Below, one piece after another: positions 32,234 to 43,100 of a stretch of 64,000 nt of DNA. Source of the DNA: Agriterribacter humi (GTDB taxonomy: Bacteria; Bacteroidota; Bacteroidia; Chitinophagales; Chitinophagaceae); the NCBI RefSeq assembly GCF_009192765.1, contig NZ_VOHQ01000011.1:124001-188000 (forward strand). The letters are read 5' to 3'. The stretch's first letter is position 1, and every line of letters starts with the position of its first letter. The translations under genes were made by a program, and so were the position numbers. The notes beneath the pieces are model-generated. The model was not told the DNA's origin and made no database searches. It saw nothing but the letters and a program-made list of their open reading frames with translations.

Positions 32234-35200
32234 TTAAAATGTAACATTTAGGCCAACGGAAACCGTTTTATTTAACGGATATAAATAACCGTACGTATCA
32301 TTAGGATGTTCAGGATCAATATACTTTACCTTAGTTGCGGTTAATAAATTATATGCGTTAATATAAAAACGCGTGTTTTTTATGCCTGCTCTTTTGGTCC
32401 AGGTTTCCGGCAACGTATATCCCAGTTCAATTGTTTTTAATCTTAAATAAGCCCCGTTCACAGAATTATAAGAAGAAGATACATCCGCCAGCGATCCGGT
32501 ATAACCATAATATCCCGGCACCCATTCTGTAGCCGGGTCATAAGGATCTGCCGCTGGGTCCTTAGGATGCCAGCGGTCCATAAACTGCACCATAGCGCCG
32601 GATTCACTGTTGCCCCATAATGGCATATACAACTGTTCCACATATTGAACGGTTGATAGTGCGGAGCCCTGAAACAGGATGAACAGATCAATTCCTTTAT
32701 AAGAGAGATTGGCCGAAAGACCATAATTGATCCACGGTGTGGAGCTTAACTGAAAAGGATGCCGGTCTAAATCATTAATTTCACCATCGCCATTCCAGTC
32801 TTCGTAACGGTAATCACCGGGCAGCGTTCCGCGTCCTGTGTATACGGGGCTGTTCCAGATGTCTTCCCAGGATTCATACCTGCCATTACCGGTATATCCC
32901 CACCATACATTCTGAAGACGGTCGTTTTGATTGTTTCTCCAGTTCCAGTAAGAGCTTCCGTTCGCCCCCCTTTCAACATACAGGGCTTTCACCCGTGCAT
33001 ATGAAAAAATTCCTTTAAGGCTATAAGCAAGCGCGCCAATGTTGTTATTGTGTGTAACTTCAAAATCGTATCCATAGGTAACATCGCTGTTCAAGTTCTC
33101 CTGTGGAAGCGCGGCACCTACAACTGTGGGAATCCCGCCATTTCTTTGCGCAAGCAGGCCGTCCCGCTTTCTTACAAAATAATCGAACGTAACGCCAAGC
33201 AGGCCGTTCCATCCAACAAAATCTAATCCCGCATCAAAAGTGTGTGAAGTAAACCATGTAATGGCAGGGTTAATGATTCCTTTATTGCTTGCACTGGCAA
33301 TAAAGTTTCCATCAAATACATATCCGCCGGTAAAATTCCTGGAATCGGAACCTGTTGGATAATTGTAACCACTTGCCCATTGATAATCAACTGCGCCATC
33401 ATCGCCTGTAATGCCATAAGAGGCGCGCAGTTTCAATTGTTGTACAAACGACAGCGTACTGGAATTCCTGAAAAAATTTTCTTCTGAAATACGCCACCCT
33501 ACTGAGCCTCCGGGAAAGAATCCCCAGCGATACCCATTGCCGAATTTTGATGTTCCATCGTATCTGAATAAAAATTCTGCGAGGTATTTACCCTGAAACC
33601 CATAGTTCAACCTTCCGGCCAATGCCATGTTGGTATTTTCATAAAGATCGCCTGATCCCGTATTCATTCTTCCAGCCTGGTTCAACGGAACGCCGGCAAA
33701 TAAGTAGGGCAGCGGTAACGCCAGGTCTCTTTGCGCAATAAGGTTATCTCCCTCTCTCTTTTGCGCTTCCCAGATAAGCGCAGCGTCAACTTTATGTGCG
33801 CCTGCAAAATTGTTGCTGTAGTTTAAGGAGCTTTGACTTAAAAGCTGTGAATAAAAATATGCTTCGCGTGTTACCCTGTTGGGAGATTGCCTGGCAAAAG
33901 AAGTATAGGTTTGCGAAGCTTCATCGTAACGATATTGCTGGTATTCTTCCTGAAAATAATTCCTGTTGGATAAGGAGTAGTCGTAACTAAACAGGGTTTT
34001 TGCATATAAGCCCGGTATCGCCGGGATATCGTATTGAAGGCTCAGCACAGGCTGTATCCAGCTATTTTTAAACACCCGGTATCCGCTGATATCTTTATCC
34101 ATAAAAGATATGGGATTATCGCCTTCTATCAAGCCATGATAGGGCCTGGCAGGATCATCGTTTGCATAAGCCGGGATTTGCGGACCCTGGCGCCAGAACG
34201 ACCTGATGATCCACCATGCACTCTGGTAGGGCTGATTGGTGGTTTCTGTAACCAGGTTAATGTTTGCATCCAACGTAAATCGTTTTGCGATTTTTGCAGT
34301 AATACTTGTGCGGAGGTTATACTTATTATAATTAAGATCGTTTGTTTTAAAAAAACTTCCCTGGCTCATGTATCCGCCACCAACATAATATTGAATTTTA
34401 TCGTTACCACCGGTAATGCTTAAATTATGTTGTGTTTGAGGAGCATAATTTGCCCATACCAACGGGTACCAATCGTAACTTTTTCTTGTTCCGTTTCTGT
34501 ACTCTTCGAAAATCTCATCGCTATATACAGGAGTGCCGCCATTGATATTATGCATAGCCGCTTCATTCCGGAGTGTCATATACTGGTAAATGTCAACTGT
34601 TTTGGGTAAGCCGGACGGGAACTGCCAGGTGAAGCCTCCGTCATAAGATAAAACGCTCTCATTGTTTTTTCCCTTTTTAGTGGTAATCAGAACCACCCCG
34701 TTGGCAGAGCGCACACCGTAAATGGCGGCTGATGCATCTTTCAAAACAGATATATTATCAATATCGTTTGCATTTAATCGCTGGAAATCTGCATTGGAAC
34801 GGGGTATCCCGTCAATAATGATAAGGGGAGCGCCAAAGCCGCGGATATCAAATGTGTTATTAAATGCCCCTGGTTCAGCGCTTCTTTGTGCAACCCTTAC
34901 ACCGGAAACCTTTCCCGTCAGCATATTCTGCGGGTTTTCATTTTTGGTAGTAATCATGGCCGACCCGCTGATAGATGACACCGCACCGGTAAGTGTTTTC
35001 TTTTTCTGGCTTGCGTAACCTACGATAATGGTGTTTTCAAGTTCAGAAACGGCTACTTTCAAAGAAATCTCTATCACTTGTTGCAGAGAAGTGATTTTTA
35101 CTGTTTGTGGCTCGAATCCTACGGACGAAATTTCGAGCACATCATTTATTTCCACCTCAATGGAAAAAACTCCATTGATGTCGGTGGCAATTCCTTTGCC

Positions 35201-35698
35201 TGTTCTCCTGTTTTTTACCGAGGCGCCGGCCAGGGAGTTGCCTTCGTTATCCCTGATCTGTCCTTTGATCTCTGCCGCAGGCGCCAAAACATCCATTTCA
35301 TTAAGCGGTTGAAGCGCTTTCTTTTTAATGATAATGGTTTTTTCGATAATAGCGTAGGTAAGCGGCAATTGCTTAAAGCATTCATCAAGCAAAGATTCAA
35401 CCGTGGCGTTTTTTACATTTACATCTACTGTTCCTAAGTTCTGGAGCAGTTCGTCTTTGTAAAAGAAATGATAAGCGGTTTGCTGTTCAATGACTTTGAA
35501 GATCTTCTGTACCGGTACATTTTTTTCCTTTACCGTCAGCTTTTGTGCATAACCTTCGGCGTGCAACTGCAGGCATGCGGCTATCAGCAAAACAACCGTA
35601 AGTTTCATAATCAGTAGCACCTGCCTCACCGGCAGGCAGGTTTTGGTAAGCAGGGGCCGCATACCGGGCGGAACCCTTAAAACGACTTTAAAGTTCAT
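32234..35698 (-). CDS. SusC/RagA-family TonB-dependent transporter with STN domain (locus A)
   Basis: A 1154-residue outer-membrane importer. After an N-terminal leader and signal core (MKLTVVLLIAACLQLHAEGYAQ) comes an STN signalling domain (VPVQKIFKVIEQQTAYHFFY), then a carboxypeptidase-like domain (IKGQIRDNEGNSLAGASVKN), the TonB plug (VVGYASQKKKTLTGAVSSI and SVLKDASAAIYGVRSANGVV) and a 22-strand barrel ending LNVTF. The STN domain predicts regulation through the FecR and ECF sigma genes upstream. The leader contains a palindromic repeat at 35619-35644 encoding CLPVRQ. An internal ATG at 35662 is an alternative start. Confidence 0.94.
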   Translation of the reverse strand: MNFKVVLRVPPGMRPLLTKTCLPVRQVLLIMKLTVVLLIAACLQLHAEGYAQKLTVKEKNVPVQKIFKVIEQQTAYHFFYKDELLQNLGTVDVNVKNATVESLLDECFKQLPLTYAIIEKTIIIKKKALQPLNEMDVLAPAAEIKGQIRDNEGNSLAGASVKNRRTGKGIATDINGVFSIEVEINDVLEISSVGFEPQTVKITSLQQVIEISLKVAVSELENTIIVGYASQKKKTLTGAVSSISGSAMITTKNENPQNMLTGKVSGVRVAQRSAEPGAFNNTFDIRGFGAPLIIIDGIPRSNADFQRLNANDIDNISVLKDASAAIYGVRSANGVVLITTKKGKNNESVLSYDGGFTWQFPSGLPKTVDIYQYMTLRNEAAMHNINGGTPVYSDEIFEEYRNGTRKSYDWYPLVWANYAPQTQHNLSITGGNDKIQYYVGGGYMSQGSFFKTNDLNYNKYNLRTSITAKIAKRFTLDANINLVTETTNQPYQSAWWIIRSFWRQGPQIPAYANDDPARPYHGLIEGDNPISFMDKDISGYRVFKNSWIQPVLSLQYDIPAIPGLYAKTLFSYDYSLSNRNYFQEEYQQYRYDEASQTYTSFARQSPNRVTREAYFYSQLLSQSSLNYSNNFAGAHKVDAALIWEAQKREGDNLIAQRDLALPLPYLFAGVPLNQAGRMNTGSGDLYENTNMALAGRLNYGFQGKYLAEFLFRYDGTSKFGNGYRWGFFPGGSVGWRISEENFFRNSSTLSFVQQLKLRASYGITGDDGAVDYQWASGYNYPTGSDSRNFTGGYVFDGNFIASASNKGIINPAITWFTSHTFDAGLDFVGWNGLLGVTFDYFVRKRDGLLAQRNGGIPTVVGAALPQENLNSDVTYGYDFEVTHNNNIGALAYSLKGIFSYARVKALYVERGANGSSYWNWRNNQNDRLQNVWWGYTGNGRYESWEDIWNSPVYTGRGTLPGDYRYEDWNGDGEINDLDRHPFQLSSTPWINYGLSANLSYKGIDLFILFQGSALSTVQYVEQLYMPLWGNSESGAMVQFMDRWHPKDPAADPYDPATEWVPGYYGYTGSLADVSSSYNSVNGAYLRLKTIELGYTLPETWTKRAGIKNTRFYINAYNLLTATKVKYIDPEHPNDTYGYLYPLNKTVSVGLNVTF
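35619..35644. repeat. ACCTGCC-type palindromic repeat, copy 3, inside susC leader
   Basis: ACCTGCC (35619-35625) and GGCAGGT (35635-35641) are perfect 7-bp arms. It is in frame in the locus A susC, between LTKT and LLIMKLT, and related to 6070-6089. Confidence 0.6.
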
Positions 35699-35922
35699 AC
35701 ATTTGTAATGTTTGGGTTATGAAAAACAATCCTTCGACCGATTGTATAAAAATGATTAACCCTTCGCCAGGGGTGCTTCAACCATCCCTGGTTCTTTGGA
35801 TAACCAGCATTATCAAATTTGATCTTCGTTCAAGGTGGGTCAAAATAAATGCAAATGGTATTGTCTCTTTCTCTCAACAAATACTGAATACCATTTTTTA
35901 AAAATCACTGTTTGGGTTATTG

Positions 35923-37191
35923 CTACGGGAGTATAGTTAGCGTTTTGTCCTGTATTTTAAAATGAAGCCCGCTTTCTTCTAAAATTTTTAATACGGTTGA
36001 GAGTTTGCTATCCCTGTTCACAACACCGCTATAGTGCCCGTCCGGTATTTTACCGGCATAGATGGCATTCACATCATACCATCTTTCCAACTGCCGCATG
36101 ATGTGTTGTATATCATCGCTGCTAAACCGGAACAATCCGTTTTTCCAGGCAACGGCCGATTCTACATTTGCATTCTGCACTTTAATCTCTGCATTGTCTT
36201 TCTGCAATAAAGCCTGCTGACCCGGAGCTATTTTTACTGCCTGTTGCTTTCCGTTACCGGATGTTGAAAAATTAACCGAACCTTCCAGTAAGCTGGTATG
36301 AATCGCTTTCTCATTTTCATAGGCCATAATATTAAAATGTGTGCCAAGCACTTCAACCTGCCAGCCGGTTGCCCCGGCATTTTGCCTACCATCGCGTACC
36401 ATAAAGGTCCGCTTTTCACCGGTGCTCATTTTTGATGGCGCTATCTCAAAATAGGCTTCTCCTGTTAATTCTACCACCCGTTCTTTTTCGGGAAAAGCAA
36501 CGGGAAAACGAAGAGAGGAAGCCGCGTTGAGCCATACTTTGCTTCCATCCGGAAGCACCAGTTGGTATTGGCCGCCCCTGGGTGTTGATAGTGTATTATA
36601 CACAACCACTGATGAAGCTCCGGAGGCAGCCTGGTAAGACAATTGCCCTTTGCCGGTTTTAAGCACCTTTACGTCAGCTTGCCGGGTTAGCATGCCTGCA
36701 CCAGCACTGTCCAGCATCAGCTCTTTTCCATCTGCCAGTTTTAAAATGGCCCTGTCTGTGCCGGGCTCAGCATCTGTAACGAAAGCTGGATGTACTGTCT
36801 TATTGATCGTAACCGCGGGAGGCGTTTGTTGTTTTGTGAAAAAAAAATAGATGATACCTGATATACTCATCAGTACAGAAGCGGCCACCATCCAGCGCAG
36901 GATGCGGATACGATTGCGGCTGCCCGGCATATGCATTTCCGGCTGCCCGGTCACCACGTTATTCTGCGTGATTTGTGCCTGCTGTAAAATTCTTTGGAAG
37001 ATTTTTTCCGACCTCGACTCATCGGAAAGCCCCTTGAAATTGTCGTCCTGCAATGCCTGCTCCACTACCTGCTCCAACTGCCCTGTATTATTATATAGGC
37101 GCAAGTAATGAATAAATTGAGGGAACTCTTCAGGAGTTAGCCTGTCGTTAATATAATGCTCCAGCAGAATGTTGAATTGCACCTCGTTCAT
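35923..37191 (-). CDS. FecR-family anti-sigma regulator (locus A)
   Basis: A 422-residue inner-membrane regulator. The N-terminal cytoplasmic helical part (MNEVQFNILLEHYINDRLTP) would bind the ECF sigma factor. One membrane helix follows (RWMVAASVLMSISGIIYFFF, near residue 105). The periplasmic FecR domain has STPRGGQYQLVLPDGSKVWLNAASSLRFP and VELTGEAYFEIA. The C-terminal DUF4974-type STN-like end runs FSSDDIQHIMRQLERWYDVN to LHFKIQDKTLTILP. It passes the SusC STN signal to the sigma factor encoded upstream. Confidence 0.93.
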   Translation of the reverse strand: MNEVQFNILLEHYINDRLTPEEFPQFIHYLRLYNNTGQLEQVVEQALQDDNFKGLSDESRSEKIFQRILQQAQITQNNVVTGQPEMHMPGSRNRIRILRWMVAASVLMSISGIIYFFFTKQQTPPAVTINKTVHPAFVTDAEPGTDRAILKLADGKELMLDSAGAGMLTRQADVKVLKTGKGQLSYQAASGASSVVVYNTLSTPRGGQYQLVLPDGSKVWLNAASSLRFPVAFPEKERVVELTGEAYFEIAPSKMSTGEKRTFMVRDGRQNAGATGWQVEVLGTHFNIMAYENEKAIHTSLLEGSVNFSTSGNGKQQAVKIAPGQQALLQKDNAEIKVQNANVESAVAWKNGLFRFSSDDIQHIMRQLERWYDVNAIYAGKIPDGHYSGVVNRDSKLSTVLKILEESGLHFKIQDKTLTILP

Positions 37192-37318
37192 ATAGCAGTC
37201 AGATGTAAATAATGAGCTTTTCCAAAATAAAGACGCAAAAAAAGAGAGGTGGTATGAGTTGTCTCATAAAAAAAATCCCATGTGCTAAAGCTGCAACCGG
37301 CTAAAGTGTTTAGATAAG

Positions 37319-37960
37319 TTATAAGATACCGGATACCAGGCAATATAAAATAGTAAATGCCACTGCCCCCGAATGTGTATGAAGGTATTGCCGGATAAAA
37401 TGCAGTGCTTTGCTCAAGTGCGATTTCACCGTGTTTTTTGATATAGAAAGCCTTGCGGCAATTTCATCAAGACTAAGACCCTGCTGCCGGCTCAGGGAAT
37501 ATACAAGCTGCTGTTGAGACGGTAATTTTTCCAGCGCCTGTAAAACAAGCGCCTCCGTTTCTCTGCACAATAACTGCTGATCGGGAAGATTGCAGGATTC
37601 TTTGAAATAATCGGCCAGGTGATCAGTAAATGGCTCCTCCATTATTTTCTTTCGCAGTACGCTTAATATATGATTTCTTGCAATAATAAAAAGATAGTCA
37701 CTGAATTTTCTGATGGTACTCAACTGGGTTCTGTTGAGCCATATTTTTACAAACACATCCTGTACCATTTCTTCGGCTATCACCGCCGATTTGGTAAACG
37801 TAAAAGCAACACTGTAAATTCTATCCCAGTTGGCATCAAACAATTGTCTGAATGCAGCTTCATCCCCCCTGGCGGTGTTTAAAAGCAGTGTAGTTTCATC
37901 ATATGGCTTAAAGGCATGCAACCTGGCAGTAATTAAGTTTTGATAAGCGAAAGTAAACAA
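37319..37960 (-). CDS. ECF RNA polymerase sigma factor (locus A)
   Basis: A sigma-70 family protein of about 200 residues. Region 2 runs DEAAFRQLFDANWDRIYSVAFTFTKSAVIAEEMVQDVFVKIW, and region 4 has LPSQQQLVYSLSRQQGLSLDEIAARLSISKNTVKSHLSKALHF with its helix-turn-helix. It should direct transcription of the adjacent susC operon when released by FecR. No ATG is available before the conserved region: candidates are TTG codons at 37960 and 37921, and the shorter start fits other family members better. The C-terminus ends with a hydrophobic stretch (GAVAFTILYCLVSGIL), unusual for a soluble sigma factor but seen in some Bacteroidota ones. Confidence 0.88.
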   Translation of the reverse strand: MFTFAYQNLITARLHAFKPYDETTLLLNTARGDEAAFRQLFDANWDRIYSVAFTFTKSAVIAEEMVQDVFVKIWLNRTQLSTIRKFSDYLFIIARNHILSVLRKKIMEEPFTDHLADYFKESCNLPDQQLLCRETEALVLQALEKLPSQQQLVYSLSRQQGLSLDEIAARLSISKNTVKSHLSKALHFIRQYLHTHSGAVAFTILYCLVSGIL

Positions 37961-38177
37961 TCATTGTTGTTTGAGAAAATTCCCGCGGGCATTCCAAACT
38001 TTGGCGCTTGTACTGCGGGGTATGTTTTTGATACGCACTGGAGTGTATGGAAGTTAGCAGTTCTCTTGCCCGAGAATCATATTGCGCAAACGATTGATAT
38101 TCCGAAAATGTATGTTTATAACAAACAGGTAATATGCGCCTTTAAAATTTACACGGCTATTTATATACTTTTACATC
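37961..38177. promoter_or_regulatory. Divergent regulatory region between two ECF sigma genes
   Basis: These 217 bp separate the minus-strand sigma gene of locus A and the plus-strand sigma gene of locus B. Both must be started from here. No clear TTTG-N19-TAnnTTTG pair was found, so the promoters are not placed. Confidence 0.4.
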
Positions 38178-38762
38178 ATGAGAACTGGCGAAAAGGTCAA
38201 ATCTTTATTTTTTGACGTTTGCTCTAATGGGAATATGGAGTCGTTCAACTCGTTATACCGGATGTTGTGCAGCAAACTCATACACTTTTCTGCTGCCATT
38301 ACCGGTTCTTTTCATGTGGCTGAAGAAATTGTTTCCGATTTGTTTATAATGCTATGGCAAAAAAGAGAACAACTTTCCAGCGTACAGCAGCCACTGGTTT
38401 ATATTTATGTATGTACGCGCAATTTATCATTGAACAGTTTAGGTCAACGAAAAAAACATATCGATTATGAATCATTAGACAGGGACGCCCTGGCAATGGC
38501 TCCTGATGTGGAAGACCGGCTTATTTCTACGGAAGTGGCTCAGCTTATTGAAAAAGCCATTCGGGAACTTCCTGCCCGTTGCCAGCTCATTTTCCGCCTT
38601 GTAAAAATGGATGGGCTCTCTTATAAAGAAGTTGCCGGGCTCCTGGAAATTTCTTCAAAAACGGTTGATGCCCAACTGGCTATTGCCATAAAAAAGCTTT
38701 CCTTAACGATACGGTTAGACATTCCTGAAGAGCTTATCAATTCCTATTTTCATCGCGAATGA
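38178..38762 (+). CDS. ECF RNA polymerase sigma factor (locus B)
   Basis: A 194-residue sigma-70 family protein. Region 2 is SFNSLYRMLCSKLIHFSAAITGSFHVAEEIVSDLFIMLWQ, followed by the NLSLNSL segment. Region 4 is LPARCQLIFRLVKMDGLSYKEVAGLLEISSKTVDAQLAIAIKKL, with the TVDAQ recognition helix typical of Bacteroidota SusCD-linked sigma factors. It is closely related to the locus C sigma (48859-49422). Its FecR partner starts 62 bp downstream. Confidence 0.92.
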   Translation: MRTGEKVKSLFFDVCSNGNMESFNSLYRMLCSKLIHFSAAITGSFHVAEEIVSDLFIMLWQKREQLSSVQQPLVYIYVCTRNLSLNSLGQRKKHIDYESLDRDALAMAPDVEDRLISTEVAQLIEKAIRELPARCQLIFRLVKMDGLSYKEVAGLLEISSKTVDAQLAIAIKKLSLTIRLDIPEELINSYFHRE

Positions 38763-38824
38763 AATTATTTTAAAAATCTTTAGGGAATTATTGTTTGCTA
38801 TCCTGTCTTATATTTTTATGGCTT

Positions 38825-39928
38825 ATGTATCATGACAAAAATGAAAGGATATGGCATCTTCTCGCCCGGAAAACGGCAAAGGAAATATCTGCGGAAGAGA
38901 TAAAGGAACTGGAACGTTTGCTGCAGCAGTATCCGTATGCACTATATATGCAGGAACTAATGAACCAGGAATGGCGCGATACATATAAATCCTTTAATAC
39001 CGGGGATATAACCCTGCTGGTGGAAAAACACAAACAGCGTTTGCATGCTGCACAACAATCAAATGAGGTTATTAGTATGAAAAGCACTGCGGCTAAACCC
39101 ATTCCGCGGATACTTTTACGCTTTGCCACTATAGCGGCAAGTGTTTTATTGCTGGCGTTTGCAGGTTGGAAATGGGGGATAGGGCACTCAGAAAAAGACC
39201 CGGCCCCCTTATTACAACACCTGGCGACTCAAATGGGTTCCCGTTCGGAAGTATTGCTTCCGGATGGAACAAAAGTGCGGCTTAATGCCGGAAGTTCATT
39301 AGACTACCCTAAACAGTTTAATGGTAAAACCCGTGAGGTGAAATTAATTGGGGAAGCATATTTTGATGTAGCCAAAGACAGCGCTAAACCTTTTTTTGTT
39401 CATACCAAAGCCTTTACCATAAAAGTAACAGGCACCGTGTTCAATGTAAGGGCTTATAGCGATGAAGACAGTGCGGTAGCTTCGCTTATCCACGGGTCTG
39501 TTGAGGTACAGTTTGATAAAAACAAGGATAATATAATAATGCTGCGTCCGAATGAAAAATTAACGGTAGCGATGCCTGCAGTTCGGCCTGATGAAAACAA
39601 GAACGCTATTCCGGAAAACCACAGTAAAGAAGAAAAGATATACGTTAAAAGAGGGGCAATTACAACCATGAACGACAGCACTATTGCTGAAACGGCATGG
39701 GTACAAAATAAACTGGCATTTAAAAACATTTCCTTTGAAAAAATTGCAGCATCCCTCGAAAAATGGTTTGGCGCTGATATTCGTTTTAAAACCGAAGGTA
39801 AAAAACTGCTAAACCTTACGGGAACTTTTGAAGGAGAAAGCCTGGAAGAAGTATTGCGTGCTTTTCAATTAACGGGAACCCGTTTCCGGTATAGTAAAGA
39901 CAGCGAAGGTGTGATTTGGATAGAGTAA
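38825..39928 (+). CDS. FecR-family anti-sigma regulator (locus B)
   Basis: A 367-residue regulator starting at the ATG at 38825 (MYHDKNERIWHLLARKTAKE); the frame reaches further up to 38795. The cytoplasmic sigma-binding part is followed by a membrane helix (ILLRFATIAASVLLLAFAGW, near residue 100), a FecR periplasmic domain (TQMGSRSEVLLPDGTKVRLN, VKLIGEAYFDVA, FTIKVTGTVFNVRAY) and an STN-like C-terminus (ISFEKIAASLEKWFGADIRF). It should relay binding of ligand by the locus B SusC. Confidence 0.92.
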   Translation: MYHDKNERIWHLLARKTAKEISAEEIKELERLLQQYPYALYMQELMNQEWRDTYKSFNTGDITLLVEKHKQRLHAAQQSNEVISMKSTAAKPIPRILLRFATIAASVLLLAFAGWKWGIGHSEKDPAPLLQHLATQMGSRSEVLLPDGTKVRLNAGSSLDYPKQFNGKTREVKLIGEAYFDVAKDSAKPFFVHTKAFTIKVTGTVFNVRAYSDEDSAVASLIHGSVEVQFDKNKDNIIMLRPNEKLTVAMPAVRPDENKNAIPENHSKEEKIYVKRGAITTMNDSTIAETAWVQNKLAFKNISFEKIAASLEKWFGADIRFKTEGKKLLNLTGTFEGESLEEVLRAFQLTGTRFRYSKDSEGVIWIE

Positions 39929-40023
39929 GAATTTTATAACCAAAACTACATTTTATATGAACCAACCCCAATCCTCTTAACAATCAAGCGCTCATAGTAA
40001 TCCGGTTCGTATAGTCATAAAAA

Positions 40024-40048
40024 CGGGAAATGGAGCAAGCATTTCCCG
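40024..40048 (+). promoter_or_regulatory. Hairpin between fecR and susC (locus B)
   Basis: Perfect 9-bp stem CGGGAAATG / CATTTCCCG with a 7-nt loop. There is no T-run, so it may be an attenuator, processing site or weak terminator that separates sigma/fecR from susCD transcription. Confidence 0.45.
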
Positions 40049-40116
40049 CGCAATGAAGGCTACAAGGATTTTTGTCCAAACATTCAAACAAAAACTTTCA
40101 CCAACAAACCAAAGGT

Positions 40117-43100
40117 ATGCAAAAAACCCTACTGCTTAACCGGCTTCGCTATAGGCGGAGCCTACGTAAATTTTTCATGATCATGAAATTTACCGCCTTC
40201 TTTCTGCTTGTGTTTTGTATGCATGTGAGTGCAGATGTGCATTCCCAGAAAATCTCTGTTAATTTTTCTAAAACCAGCCTGGAAAAGGCGTTTTCTGTCA
40301 TTGAAAAAAATACAAACTATCGTTTTGTATACAATGATGATTACCTGCCTTTTAATCACAGGGTAACTGTTAATGCTAAAAATATTTCTATTGCTGAGCT
40401 ATTAAAGGAAATATTAAATGATACCAGGCTGAGTTATCGTATGCTTTCAGAAAATTTAGTTGTAATAGCCCCAAAGGGAACCGAAAAAAATGATGTGGTA
40501 GTAAAAGGTAAAGTAATCAACTCATTAGGCGAAGCATTACCGGGCGTAAGTGTACAATTAAAGAATACCAATATAGGCACCACCACAGGTGTTGACGGCG
40601 ATTTTGAAATTAAGGCGCCGGAGAACGCCATTCTTGTTTTTTCTTTTATCGGGCATGAGCCACAGGAAATAGCAATAGAAGGCAGAGTGTCTTTAACGGT
40701 TACGCTTTTGCCTGTAGAAAATTCTTTAAATGAAGTGGTGGTAGTGGGTTATGGCTCCGAAAAGAAGATTAACATTACCGGTGCGGTAGATCAGATATCA
40801 GGCAAGGAACTGGCCGAGCGCCCTATTGCTAACCTGTTCCAGGGATTGCAGGGGTTAAGCCCGGGACTGAATATTTCTTACCCCGGTGGCAAACCCGGCG
40901 CCACGCCCAATATTAATATTCGGGGTATAACAACGCTTACCGGCGGCGGAGCTTCACCGCTTGTTATTATTGATGGAATTGCATCCACTACAGATGATAT
41001 TTTACGCCTGAATCCACAGGATATCGGTTCATTAAGCGTTTTGCGCGATGCGGCTTCGGCAGCTATTTATGGAGCGAGGGCGGCTTTTGGCGTTATCTTA
41101 ATCACTACCAAACAGGGCGCCAGCGGCGGTAAACAGCGGGTAACTTACAATAACTATTTTTCATGGTCGCGGCGCACAGTATTGCCCGACCAGATAACGG
41201 ATCCCTATATTTATTCGCGTGTGCTGGAAACCTCTACCGATAATACACCCTGGGACTATGTAAATTATTCGGATTACCAGTATCAATGGGCTAAGGAAAG
41301 ATCAGAAAATCCTTCTGTTGAAGATGTAAGAAAAGACCCTAATAACCCCAATGCCTGGATATACATGGGCAATAATAACTGGAATGATTACTTCTTCAAT
41401 AAAATGAGTTCTTCCCAGAACCATAGTATTTCTTTTAGCGGGGGTTCGGAAATAGGTAAAGGCAAACCGTTCGGGTATTTGCTATCCGCCGACTGGACCA
41501 AAGAAAATGGGTTGAATAAACTGTCGAAGGATGACTGGAACCGATATGGTTTGAGAGCAAAAATTAATTTTACGCCTTTAAGCTGGCTAAAAATAGAAAA
41601 CAACCTGAATATTTATCAAACCATAACAGATGCGCCTTCATACACAATCACGGATCTGTATTATTTGCAACCCACGCAGGTAGCAAAAAACCCTGATGGA
41701 TCATGGGCAAATACCGGTGCAGGCAGATTAGGCGCCCAGTTAACCGATGGCGGAAGAGATGAGCAAACAAGATTTGGTTTTCAAAATATTTCCCGTGCAG
41801 TAGCTACTTTTTTAAATGGTGATCTTCAGGTTACCGGCAGTGCCAGTTTTAAGAGAGAGATATGGAAGTATAATACCAATTTTAAAAAGTTTGAGATTGG
41901 CTTTGGCGAGGGTGATATCCGGGAAGAAGGTGGCAACGGCTCCGTTCTGGTTAGAAATGGAATTGTTAAGCATGATGTATACGACCTGTTTGCCAATTAC
42001 AACAAACAAATAGGGTCCGATCATGCCTTCAAAGTAATTGCCGGCTATAACCAGGAAGAATACGTTTGGTCGTATGAAGGTGTGTCAAGGGACAGGCTGA
42101 TTTCTTCTTCCCTTCCTTATATTGGCCTCACCACAGGGGAAAACCCCAGTGTTCTGGCAGATTATACTACCTATGCGCTTCGCAGCGTGTTCGGGCGTTT
42201 GAATTATACATTCAAGGGACGATATATTATTGAAGGCAACGGACGGTATGACGGCTCATCAAGGTTTCCAAAAGAACGGAGATGGGGATTTTTTCCTTCT
42301 GTTTCCGCGGCATGGATAGCCAGCGAAGAACCTTTTTTTAAAAGTATAGCCAAACAGGTGTCAACGCTTAAATTCCGTATTTCCTATGGCGATCTTGGCA
42401 ACCAGAGTGTAAGTGACTTTGGATACATACAAACTCTGCCTACGGGAAGAGCTTCTTATATTATTAACAACTCTTTTCCTTCTGTTATTACTGGTGCGCC
42501 TAGTTTGAGTGTTGATCCGGACACCTATACATGGGAGAAAGTTACCACTTTTAATGTGGGTGCAGATATTGGCTTGTTACAAAACCGGGTACAGGGCGGC
42601 TTTGATTATTTTGTACGCAACACCATAGGCATGCTTGGACCTGTTGCTGAATTGCCGGGTGTATTAGGAACAAGTCCTCCTACTCAAAATGTAGCAGATC
42701 TTTCTACAAAGGGCTGGGAATTATCACTGGCATACCGCGATAATTTTGACATGGCTTCAAAACCTTTTTCCTTTGGTGTAAAATTCATTCTTTCTGATTC
42801 GCGTACTAAAATTACCAAATATAAGAACGATCAGTTATTGCTCAACAGTTACAGGGTAGGACAGGAAATAGGAGAGATATGGGGATTGGAGGGTGATGGT
42901 TATTTTAAAACGCAGGAAGAAATAGACGCATTGGATGAATTTGCTATTGTGCCATGGGGTGCATTGGAAATTGTTGAAGGATGGCCTAAATATGTTGACC
43001 AGGATAAAGATGGCAAGATAGAGCAGGGCAATACGCAAACAGATCCCAAAGACCTTAAAATAATCGGCAATAACAGTACGAGGTACCGTTATGGAATAAA

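Noticed and set aside
37940-38215. Plus-strand 91-codon ORF between the divergent sigma genes
   Set aside because: It covers the shared promoter region and enters the locus B sigma gene in another frame; composition is not protein-like.
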